NCBI GenBank assembly: GCA_016196565.1 | Contig: JACPXK010000111.1 | Coordinates: 50,448 to 114,447, forward strand | Source of the DNA: Candidatus Omnitrophota bacterium | GTDB taxonomy: Bacteria; Omnitrophota; Omnitrophia; Omnitrophales; Aquincolibacteriaceae | Direction of reading: 5' to 3' | DNA: 64,000 nucleotides | In this document: one piece after another, positions 37,701-49,700 of the stretch | Numbering within the stretch: the first letter of the stretch is position 1 | Layout of the letters: each line of letters starts with the position of its first letter | Notes under the pieces: generated by a model | Told to the model about the DNA's origin: nothing | The model's input: the letters and a program-made list of their open reading frames with translations, nothing else | Database searches by the model: none | Made by a program: the position numbers and the translations under genes

Positions 37701-40700
37701 TCGTTTGGCAGCCACTCCGCGTGCCGCGAAAGTCCAACCCCTGGAAGGAAGCGGAAAGTTGATGCTGGGGCCGCGCTCGATTTATCTGGATCGAAGAACT
37801 GGAGAAATTACGGCCGCGCCGCGGAAAATTCCGGGCACCGAAGTCCATCCTATTACCCGCGATGAAAATCCGGATGTTATCCGCCTGGAAGCTTTTGACG
37901 GCGGGCCGGAATACGAAGCCGAATCCATCGCGCGCGTGACGCCCGAACTTCTGGCCTATTACGCTCAAAAATTAAGTAAGTATGAGGACCGTCCGCTTGT
38001 GGACGAAGGCCGGCGTGTTTGGCACAACGGAATGCTTCAAGAAAATGTTGCTTCGGATTCTGTGGGATTTTTCTTAACCAATGTGGAAACCAATTCCCTT
38101 GAGAATGTTCAGCTTTCGAATCCGGCGGTTGAACGTGAAGCCCCATTCCTCAGGGTTTTTATTCAAGGCGATCAAGACCTTCGCGATACGCCGGGAGAGC
38201 CCCTTTTTAGGTTCTATGATCTCGGTCTTCTAGAAGAGATGAAGCAGCAAGGCTTGATCGATGAAGACGAGCAAAAAGAGCTCGAATATACGGGAAAACT
38301 TAGGGGCGGCTACAAAGAAGCCGGAAAAACTGGCTTTGAAAATAATTTTTTCATTCGCGATTCCTTTTTCGGTTTTCCGCAGAATTTTGATGAACTTTCT
38401 CCGCGCGAACAAGACAAATTAAACCTTCAATATGGTTTCAAACTTCAAATCATCCGGGAGGCGCAAACCCAAACCATCGTGAACATTCATCTGCTCGATC
38501 CCAATGGAATACGGATCGGTTCGCGGGCCCAAATCGAAGGGCAAAATGTCTGGGGTTTCGTGGTCGCTGAAGATCTTGTCAAAAGGGGAAGAGGGTTTGT
38601 GACGCGCCAAAGTGCCGATGGGCCGGTTCTCGAATATGTTTATGAAAGATTCGGCGAAAAATACGCTCATGTAATCGCCGTACCCAATGAGCATTGGGCA
38701 AATCCGGACAACCCTGCCCTTAAAAAAGTTACGGAAAAAGAAGATGGTTCTAAGGAAGACGGTTCCAAGGAAGATGGTTCTAAGGAAGACGGTTCCAAGG
38801 AAGATGGTTCTAAGGAAGATGGTTCCAAGGAAGACGGTTCCAAGGAAGATGGTTCCAAGGAAGATGGTTCTAAGGAAGACGGTTCCAAGGAAGATGCTTC
38901 TAAGGAAGATGGTTCTATTGTGCCGTGGATTGAAACGGACGATGCCGATCAAGAAATTATAGGAATCTTTCGTCTTACCGACCGTTCCACCAAACCGAAT
39001 CATATTTTGGATATGCATGGGATTCGTCCTGATGAAGCCGGTAAACGGTGGCATGTCGGCTGGTTTGAACCTCAGCACCGGGTTGTCATGGCCGAACAAG
39101 ATGATTTGGACAATCGAACCTTGAATGCCCGTACAACCGCGGCCAAGGGGGCCCATCTGATTAAAACAGGCGAACATACCGCAATTTTGCAGCAGGATAT
39201 TTTTATGCCGAATGTGGGGGAAAATACTTATGCCCGTTTTCACAGTCATTTTCAGAAACTCTTGATGTTTACTGTTGGCATTTTGAGCCGTGAAGCGTTT
39301 TTTTTACATGCTCCTTTTTTCGGAAAAGGCACCATCCTGGTTGAAAATCACATCCCGGTTTGGAATTCCATGGCGCTTCGCCTCGATCTTTTGAGCCATG
39401 ATTTTATTCAATCTCTGCTTGGAGGCGGGCGTTTCCTCGAAGATGTCCGCAAAACCGAAGATGCCCAGCCGGGCCGCCCTGCCGAAATTATGAGAGGGGC
39501 AGGACGCTGGACTCACGGCGATCTTCTCTTTCAATTCTTTTTAACCAAATTGGGGCAAATGGTGTTTCAAATCCTGAAAATGTTTTTTGGCATTAATCCT
39601 CGTTATGCCTATCAGCAATTTACTAAGGCCTCTTGGGAGCCGGACATGACGCCGCCTGGAGAAAGAATTGTGGTTTCGGGAAATCGCCGGGGCTTGATCG
39701 GAGACGCCGTTTTTGCTCTCTTTCTTCTAATTGGGATTTTTGCCGACCGTTTTACTTGGACCAATGTCACCATGAATCCTGTCATCGGCTGGCTTATGGT
39801 GGCGGGCCTTATGATGGGGTTTGTGATGGGGCCGCAGCTTATCCGTCCTCTTCTTCGTGTGGCTTTCGAAACGCCTTATTCCAGTCAAAGGAAATGGTAC
39901 AAACCTGGTATCGCAGAGCCAAATGAAACTCCGCAAGGGAAACAAGACTTCATCGTAAAAACTTGGTATGACCCCATCAGCCGTACTCTCGCCCAATTTA
40001 AGGAAGTGGACCCCAGAAACGTGCGGGATGTCAGCGCGATAATTCTTTTGGGCCTTTTTTACTTTGGAGCGTTTTCACTGCCATCTATGGCATTGAGTTG
40101 GGGGGCGGCAGCCATGGCTCTTGTTTTTGTCAGTATGGCCAGGCTTATGGTGGGGCCGGTCCTTAATTTGATCGATGAAAGAACCGGTTGGGAGAAAAGA
40201 GAAGTCTCGGTGAGGAAATCAGGATTAGCCACCGTTTTGACCGGGCTTTTAGCGTACGGGCTCTTTCAATATTGGAATATTTATCCTTGGATGCTGTCAC
40301 TTCCTTTAATCGTTTCCCTTCTCTCGATGATTACCAAACCTTCGGGACGCCATGTCTTGCGCAATTTGACTTTCCTTGCCTATCCCGTGGTCATTTTGTA
40401 TGGATTTTTTAGTTGGGGTCCCGCGCACGAAATGTCCGGGCAAAATACTTTGATTGCGTTTGCCGGCGGATATGGTGCATTCATGTTCGTTGCGCATTTG
40501 ACAGTTTGGGGCTTTTCTAAAGACAAGAATGAAAAATTGTTCCCATGGTCAAGACCCAAAGGGTCAAGATCCGAAGTGTCAAGATCCGAAGTGTCAAGAT
40601 CCGAGACACGGGCCTTTATCGATAAAACAAAAGCCATCATTAAAAGTACTGTTGTAAATTTATTGAAAACCGTGTCAGCGATGATCGGAGCGATTCCGGG

Positions 40701-43700
40701 TGCCGCATTGGGTTATGAAGCCGTGACCGGTTTTTCTGATCTGATAACCCGTTTTCCCGATTATGCGCCTAGTCCCGAAGCCATTCCGTATTTACAAGCC
40801 CTTTTCATTCCTATTGCCTTTTCGTTGTTCACATTTTTCCAAATGCTTTCTCTGAAATGGACCAAGGAAGGCAAAAACGTCTGGTTCCGCAATTTCGGGA
40901 ACACGGAGAAAACCCTTTATGTGCTTTCCCGCCACGTGATTTTTATCGGCGTTGTGACAGCGATTGCGGCCCTTATGATTTCCAATTGGCAGCTTATCTG
41001 GGCTAAAACCTCCATTAAAATCGACCCTTCATCTTGGATCAAAAACGTGGTGAAATTTTTCATGTGGCCGGATATGTGGATTTCATTCGGCGTTACTGTG
41101 GTTACGCTTTTGGTGACTCGCACCGGCCGTGACGCTCTCAACGCGATCCGGCGTTTTCCGGGTCCTGTGATTTCTTCAACTTCCACTTCGATTTTGAATC
41201 TCTTTGACCGGCCGGAAGGAACTTACATTAAAATGCTTGAGGTGATGCTCTGGGCCCCCATTCGCTGGATCACGGGTTTTCAATCTGAGCAATCATCGGC
41301 CAAAGGAAGTTCTTATGGCGATTCTTTCAGGCTTGAAATGCCCAAGGTTGCGGTTGGCTTTGTCCTGGTTCTTTTTGCTTCCGGCGTCTTCTCGTTTTTC
41401 GGACGTTTCGCGGTTCCCTTCTTCATGAAAAATCCACTGGCCCCGGCCTTTTTAGGTCCTGCCTTAATTTTCGTGGGAGGAAGCATTTTTATTCTTTCCT
41501 TTATCTTGGGTGCCGTTTTCACGCGTCATACCATGAGTACGGGAAGAGGCTCCTCTTTTAGGAATCGTAATTTGCAGCAGGCAACTTCCGAACTCGAAGC
41601 ATGGATTGATGATCATTTGCTTGTGCCGCGCGCCATGCGGGCGATTCGAGCCGGTTTTAAAAATAGCGTTCCCGATGCCTTTCAGCGGGCGTTGACGCAG
41701 GGAAGGGTGATGTTGAGCGGAAGCTGGGCGAAATGGGTGGACACCGGAAAAGCCAGCGATATGTTCAAGGAATTTCAAGCCAGCCGTCTTAGTAATGTCT
41801 ACCGGGACGGCGCAGGGGTTGGCCTTGATCCCAATGGTAAAGCTAAGAAACAGTTTTTGGCCGGTGTAAAAAAAGATGGCGTGGAATACCGTTTTGAATA
41901 CCGCACGGTCATCGATTTCAACGAGAATTATTCTGATGATGGCAGCACCACTTATAACGGGAATAGAGTGCGAGTTTTCGTTTCACGTGTGATGACTCGA
42001 AATGCCGAAGGTGTGGAGATCGAAGTGCCGCTTTCGGAATTTTTGAAACTCTTTGCGGATGTTCCTTCGCTTGCGAAAATCCAAAGCCGCCTGCCGGCTG
42101 ATTTGGAAAATGCCAGCCTGGCTAATTTGGAAAATGTTCTGGAAAGAAAAATCGAGCTGGCTGCTCTTCTCAATCAATGGACGGATGATTCGAAGAAACC
42201 TTCGAACATTGAAACCGCTGGAGATTCGCTGCTTTATACCGGACACGTGATTGGAAATGATTTTCACATCGGAAAAGAAGGCCGGATCGGAAAAGAAGGC
42301 CGGGTGATTGCGGAGCTTACGGTGAATCGAAGGATGGATGGAACTGCGATATTGACCGGCTCAACCTTTTTAGGGCACGGCGTGATTTTAGGGGGAAGGA
42401 AAAGAAAACCGGCCGATCCGATTGATAATCCTGATATCGGTCATAGCTCTGTGGTTTTGGAAGGCTACGCTTTTTATCACATGGCGCCTTATACCATGCC
42501 TGCGAGTGTGATTGAGCCGGACATCGACTTTGCGGCGGTAGTTGAAAATCCGACTGGGAAAGAAGACGGTGGATATCTATTGGTTCATCTTGAGGCCGAA
42601 GGGGAAGATCCAGGGAAAACCTCACTGTATCCCTATAAAAATCCCATATTCCGGATGGAAATGGGAGATATGGTCGGGGTTAAAAAGATTGTGGATCTTC
42701 AGGTTTGGCCGAGACGTCCTGAAAATAAGTGGCGTGCCATTGGAGCTAATGAAGAAGCGGCCGACCGTTATACTTTGTCGGCGCATCGTTATAATCCGGC
42801 TACTGTGCTTGAAAGAGAGCGGGCTTTCCGGGAAGCAACCCGCCTTCCTGCAAAAGAAAGCGATTTGGAAAAACAGGAAAGGGAAAAAGGCTATAACAAA
42901 AAACTGACCGGTTTGCTTGACACGGTTCAAATCATGGTCAGCCGGCCGGAAAATCAAGCGATTCTTCAAAGGGCGAGTGACGGTTTCCGAAGTTTTGCAG
43001 ATAAACGGTACAAGCTTGTGGCCGATCGTCTTGATCAATTTCTGGCTTCTCCGCGTAAAACTTCCAATTATTATTTGGGAATTTCGGATGAGCCCGGCGT
43101 CACGGACACAAGGCTTGCTGGTCTTCAAGCAAAAATTCGAAATAATCCAAAGGATATTGAAGCCATTCGCGGCCGTGACAGGATTATCGAGCAAAGGCAT
43201 ATTGCCCGGCAAAAACTTCTTCTCTTTATGCTCGGATATATTTATTCGGAAGGCGGCTTTTACGATGTGCGTGACAACCGTTATAACGTGACGGATCGTG
43301 AGGGCCGTCCTATAGTTCAATATCGTGAGCAGCTTCAAGGCCAAGACAAGCCCCTCGGAGTTAATTTTGATCAGGATATTGATACCTTGCTGGTGAATCT
43401 TTCCGCCGGAACCGGTTCTTCGCAGCCTTCCCTTATTTATGAACACGGCAGGGCCGCTTATGAAGATTTAAAAGAATTTGTTCAAGTCATGAAAGCAGGC
43501 GAAGTGAGCGTCGAAAAAATTAAAGAAATGCTCGGTAATCCTGCCTTTTGGAAAGGTGAAGAATTGGATGATTATGACGCCTATTTCAGGGCTCACGAGA
43601 AGGCGAAGACCGGAGGGGACACGGGATTTGAACTTGAGAATTTGATGAAAAAAAGCCGCGTGGATAAGCAAGTCGAATTGGAACATGCGCTTGAGCACGC

Positions 43701-46700
43701 TGTTGTTTTTGTGCTTCTGGCAGAAAATCCAGGTGCGCTTCATAAGCGATTGTCGACGCGCCTTGCGGATCATCGTAACCTTATTGAGGTGCGGAATTAT
43801 TATGGGATCATTAAAGATCTCGAGGTTCTGAACCGTGACGATGATCCCAATGATCCGTGGGAAGGAAGCGCGCATGCCTTTGTGGCCGATGAAAACTCTC
43901 TGAATAAGACAAAGCAACTTGAGGCAGAGGCCAGAAGACTGGGACTTTTGGGCTATAAAGCCCGTATTTTCGTCTATGATCAGCAAAATAATATCGTGGC
44001 TGGAAATCTTTCGGCTCTGCCTAATGCCTTGAACAATTCTCTGCTGGCGGCGGTTCTTCAAGATTTAAGGGAGAACAAAAAAATCTACGGTCCCCTCACT
44101 CTTTCGGCCGGCAGCGGCACGCGTTTTGCTCCCTTTACTACTCTCTATGATAGAAATAAAGGCTTGGCCTTGGGTCTGAATGGCCTTCCGGTGCTTATCG
44201 GCGTGCTCGGCATTGGGCGTCAAATGATTCCTCTGACTCCTTTAGCTCAGGAAGTCAAACTTGATTGGTTTGCCATCACCACCAATGACGTGTTCGGATT
44301 TTTTGGGAAGCCGACACGCCACGATTATCCTTATTTGGCCATTAATCCCGAACTTCACGTGGATGACCAGGCGTTGGTGGGTTTGGGTTATTTTGTGCCG
44401 GGAAATATGTTGGAAGCCGTGGCAATGTTTGAGAAAAAGAAAACGCCCAAAGACCGCAGAACCTCTCTGGAAAGTGTGGATTATAAAGGAGAGATGGTCC
44501 CCGCCAATGCCATGCTCCTTCAGCAAGTGGAAAGACAATTGCTTCCGGAAAAAATAAGAGCAAGAGTCGCAGGGGATCCCAGTGTTGCTTTTGATGTTTT
44601 TAGAAATGGCCGGCCTCTGCCCGGCGGAAAAATTTCAGGCAGCGATTTTATCCGTTTGATGGATGGACAGATGCCTGAGGCTGAACGGATGGGATTAGCA
44701 GAAGGTGATGTTGTAAGGTACACCACAACCTTTATCGATGAAGCCGGAAAAGTCAGCCTCAACGGTTATTATTTCGATCTGCCGGTTGTGCGCAGCAAAA
44801 CGCGGCCGGGACTGCGGCTGGCGCTTCCTCAAACCAACGGCATTTCTGAAATGATGCGCCATTTTTCCAATTTGACGCGCCGCACCCATGGCGGGCTAGC
44901 CTTTCTCGGCTGGTCACCGCCTAATATTGACACATCAAAGGCATTTTTAGAAACAGGCATCTTTAAAAGTCCCTGGCGATATCAGCACAAATTAGCTAAA
45001 GAAGACGATGCTTTCATAAAGTTATTCAAGCAAACCGTTAAAGACAAAGACCTTTCTCTGCGGGATACCCTGCGTGCTTATCTCGCATATCCGAGCTCCT
45101 TGGCGGAACTTTATATTCCTTATAAGAAGCCGCAGGATATTCTGAAACCCGAAGATGAAGCGGAACAAGACACGACTACTGAAAAAGGTGAAACCGTCAC
45201 CGGCATTTACAAGAAAAAGAAAATGGTGCAAGACGCACTTTTGAATTATTGGAAAAAAGTGAAAAAGGCCCCTCAATATTATGCCGCAGATTCCGAACTT
45301 GCGCGCGAGCTTCCATCTTTGCAGGCAGTGGAGGATTTGCGAAAAGATTATGATAAAAAAGTAAATTATCTCAAAAAACTTCAACAAAGGGCCAAAGAAT
45401 TATTAAATCAAGGTCCGGCATTAGCCAATAATCGGATTCCCGGAATGGCGCAAATGGCCGGAATTGATGTCTCTGAAGCGGCCGTGGCTCAGTGGACGGC
45501 GGAAGAAAAAGAGCGGCAGTTAAAAAATATGCTCATGATCATCCTTGCCCGGATTAATCAAGAAGAGCCGGAGCTTCAAAAGATGGAATATGATCTGCAC
45601 AGCCGGTTGAATCAGTGGTGGGCGACGCTTTCTCTGGGTGAAAGAATCGCCGCGCTGAAAAGGATTCCAAATGCTGAAAAGAATGCTCCCGAAATTCAAT
45701 TTTTCGAAATCATGCTGGACATTGTCGATGCCTTGCCCCATCAGCCTTATACCGAGGCCATTTTCACAAAACAAGATTTCATTGATTTGTTGATCCATAA
45801 AATCGGCCCGTACAAAATCCGCGAACCGCTTCGTGAACTCAAAACCGAAGATCCCTCAGCCAAAGATAAATTTGCCCGTTTCGATGATGGGAAGAGAGGC
45901 GAATATAAATCCGAAGTGGATAAAAACGGAGAGCCTGCCGCCGATTCGTATTCCGCCGGCGCGGCTTATTGGGGGCTTTTCCACGAACTTGGATTTTTTG
46001 ACGATACGGATATTGCCATTCATCAAGTTGATTCCATCGAAGATGATTTGGCGGCATTGCGCCGGGAAATGCGCGATGAGCGGCTCTTGAATAATGAAAA
46101 CCAGCCGAAAATCGGAGTCGAGAAGTTGGACCAAAATGAAATGAGAGAAATTAAATTACTTACTCGTTTTAGGCTTAGAAAGGTTGCGCATGGAGATTTG
46201 GGTGGCGTCCCGCTTGGGACTGAAGAATACGATTTAGCGACGGTAAAGGACTGGGTCTATAAGGAAGTTGTGAATACGGCCGTTGCTAAACCTGAACTTC
46301 TCAAAGCAGACGAAAAGAATGGTAAACAAGGGGTAGATACGACAGTTCATGAAATGGATCTTCATGAAGATGCGATAGCGGCACTTACGGTCCATGAGGA
46401 AGGTAAGGAAAGAACCGAATATGTTAGGTTAAGTCCCAAGGTGCGGGAGGATATCGACCGGTTTGTCCAGAAGCGGGACCATTTAATCGCCCAAGAAGAA
46501 ATTCATCGAGATGATTTTGGCCACTTTACGATTGAAGAACTTCGCACGCTTGAAAATTGGTATTTGGACGAGAAGAGAATGCGGGACGATGTTGAACGCT
46601 TGAATGATATGGATAAACGAATAATAAACAGCGGTGAAGTTCAAGGAAAAGAGTTAGAAAAACTTAAGGAAGAACGCGCGCGATTGGCCGAATCACTTGA

Positions 46701-49700
46701 GAAAAAGCTTCAAAGAGCGGTGAGATTAGAGGAAGAGAAATTGAAAGAGAAGAACATTACGGTCGAAAATGTTGACCTTCAGAATGTTGATCTTCAAAAT
46801 GAAGAACAATATAAAAAACAATTTGATAAAATTTTAAAAACAATCAATGAAATTTTCAAAACAACGAAAGAAAAACGGGGAAAATTATCGGATAGGCTTA
46901 AAGGCCGCCGTCATCTGGCGGAAGATATTGAAGTGAGCCTGGCCGCAATTACGGACGCAAAATTCCAAAGTGAAGAAAAAGGCTCCGACAAACCGGGAAG
47001 CCGTAATTTCCGCACCCGGCTTTATGAGCGCCTATTAATGAAAGGCCGGGCCCATTATTATGCCACCCTTTCCTGGCTCAGCCGCACTGAAAGTTTACGC
47101 ATGAGGCCAAGGATGGTGCTTGCTTCCCGTACGACGCAAAGCCAGTCGCGTCTCGAGGATATTTTCCCGCTTGGTCCCATTGATGCTATTTCCGCGAATG
47201 CAGAGATTGAAAAAATCGCCACTATGGTGGATCAATGGCCGTCTTGGTTAAAAATTCTGGGCGCGCCGTTGGTTCTTCTTATGGCGGTTTGGCGCGTGGG
47301 GCGCGAAACCGTTGAAACCGTTTTAGGGAATTTCCGCGGGTATAAAATGCTTCATACCGAGTTTTGGCTCACTGTGTTTGGAGGAATAGGTTTTGCTCTC
47401 CTCTCTTATTTTGGAAAGTTTAGCTTATCACTTATTGTTTTGAACATCGCGGCCCCGTTCTTTTTTGATTTGGGCGCCGGTATGGCGGTTGGTTTTATTG
47501 CCGGGTTAATTGTTCATATTGCTTCCCGTGGGGTTTTGGGGGTTTACACCAGCCGGTGGCATCGCGATATGCTCAAACATATCGTAGGAGCGGAAGGACT
47601 TAAAGAATATTCTGTCGATACCAATCCCTTTCTCGTGGATTTTGACAATGCGCGGAAAATCGCGAAAATTTGGCGAGACTATGGCAAAGGGTCAAAGAGA
47701 TGGTTAGGCGTTACCGGACGGGAATTTTATCAGCTTATGTCTTTGGTATTAGGGGATGAGCAGCACTTTATCATGGCCGCTTTAAGAGAAGCGGGTGCCA
47801 AGCGCAGTGCTAAAAAATCGGATTATGACCGGATTCAAAATAAATTGGACGACATTCAAAATAAATTGAACGACGCCAGGGACGAAGCCGCCGACCTCCT
47901 TATGGTCATTGTTCGAGAAATGGTAGACCGGATGCAGCATTTGGAGGAGGTGCTGAATCAAAGGCCGGATGCCGAAGGGAAAGTTTTGCTTATGCCTAAA
48001 AGACAAATTGCGGATATTTCGAATTTCACAATTGGAGGGGGGCTGCGCAAGGCTCATGAACAATTTTTAGAACGATATTTTCCTCCTGATGATCCAAAGA
48101 CACTGAGAATAAAAACCCTTCTTACCGGTTACGGTGCAGAAATACAAGCCATGGAATCAGCCTTAGCAAAATATCGCGATTTCATCGGCGGACAAGACGG
48201 GAAAGGGGTGCTTTACAGCCTTTATAAAGCCTATGCGGGACAAGCGAATGGGGATTTTGCCGCGGCAGTCAACGGGTTTTTAGGCCGTTCGGAAACTAGA
48301 GCGGCAGCCGCAAAACAAAGCAGTCTCGAAGTTGCACAAAGCCTTCACCTCTTTCTTGATATTTCGGATAATTTGCGTTGGAGAACCGGTGTGAGAAATG
48401 TGACACCCAAGGGCTTAACGCACTATGAAACCATCGCTGTTCCCGACCACCGTCAAAGGGTTTTGGAAGGGCTGGATTTCTTAAATGCCGGTTCGCAGAA
48501 CAATTTCAGAAATTTTCTAAATGGACATCGCAGAGAGGGTGCCGGTCAAGTGACCCAAGCAGAATCTGGAAGGATTTATCAGCTTTATCAAGAGGCTACG
48601 GATGCGGACAAAGAGGCGCTGCTTATTGCCGCCGTGCTGATGAATATGGGAATGATCAAAATGAGCAATTATCCCATCGATGCCGCGAAGACCGGACTTG
48701 GAAATATTTTGTTCATTCTAGAAAGAATGGGATATTTGGGGGCTAATGCACCGCAAAAAAAACAAAAAATAGGAGAACTTGCGAGACGTCTTGTTTTATA
48801 CCGCAACCGTCTTTTGAATGGAGAAGGTTCTCCGCGAGAAATCTTGGGTGATGTGGTGGGCTCGTCTGAACAAGGCAGGGCCTTCTTTAGAATGCAGGCT
48901 ATCTTGAGTGTGCTCGATGAAGCCGGTTTCGGCCGTATTGAGGGGCAGAATGTGGCAGCTCTGGCTGACATGTCCAATCCTGAAAATGTTTGGGCTTTGT
49001 CTCGAATTTGGCATAAAGCCAGATTTCTTGGGATTTTTAATCATGAGATTTTAGTCCCTCCGGCTGGAACGACTTATCAAGATCTCAGGGATGACGAGAG
49101 CAAGCTTGATCAACTCTTGATTGCAAAAGGGCTCGGTCCTTTTGTGGAAGCGCTGAATCGCAATATCGAAGTGATGACACGTTTTGATGCTCATGCCAAA
49201 ACCCGCCGGTTAAGGGTTTTATTCCATAGAAAATTGGACGAACTTGTTTTTAATCCGGACACCGCTCTTTTCTTTCGCCAGATGCACGATTTGCTGCCGC
49301 AAGATTGGGGGACGGCAGTTGCCAATTTGATTTCCTATATTTATCGCGTGACCGGAATTTCGCGGGCCAATTTTGTCCGGTTTAACGGTGACTCCGATGC
49401 TAATGTGAAACAATTAGGCCGGATTTTTACGGAGGCTGGAGTCGAAGCCATACGGGATGAGCTGACGCGCAAAGCTTATGACACTCAGGAATTGCTTGCA
49501 GTCCGCCGCGAAACCATTTCTCATTTCAACATTCCCATTCAATTAGGTCCTGCGGGACTTATTTTAAATGTCCGCTTTATTGAAGACGATCCTGGTTTGC
49601 AAATGGATTATGACCGTTTGAATGCGGCAATCGGCAAGGGTTCACAAGTGTTCTTCCGCAATAGCATGATTCATCGTATGTTGGGCATATCTCGTTATAA

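Noticed and set aside
38737..38916. Tandem repeats considered as a CRISPR array
   Set aside because: Units are 15 bases with no spacers, lie in frame within a gene, and no cas genes are present.
38419..39249. Reverse-strand ORF with an F-L-G-T/F-L-R-T repeat
   Set aside because: The repeat is simply the antisense reading of the K-E-D-G-S minisatellite. There is no independent start signal.
42622..43446. Long reverse-strand ORF (274 codons) opposite the giant gene
   Set aside because: It shadows the giant's coding frame, has no ribosome site or recognisable motif, and many similar shadows of 200-280 codons occur across the same gene because of its codon use.
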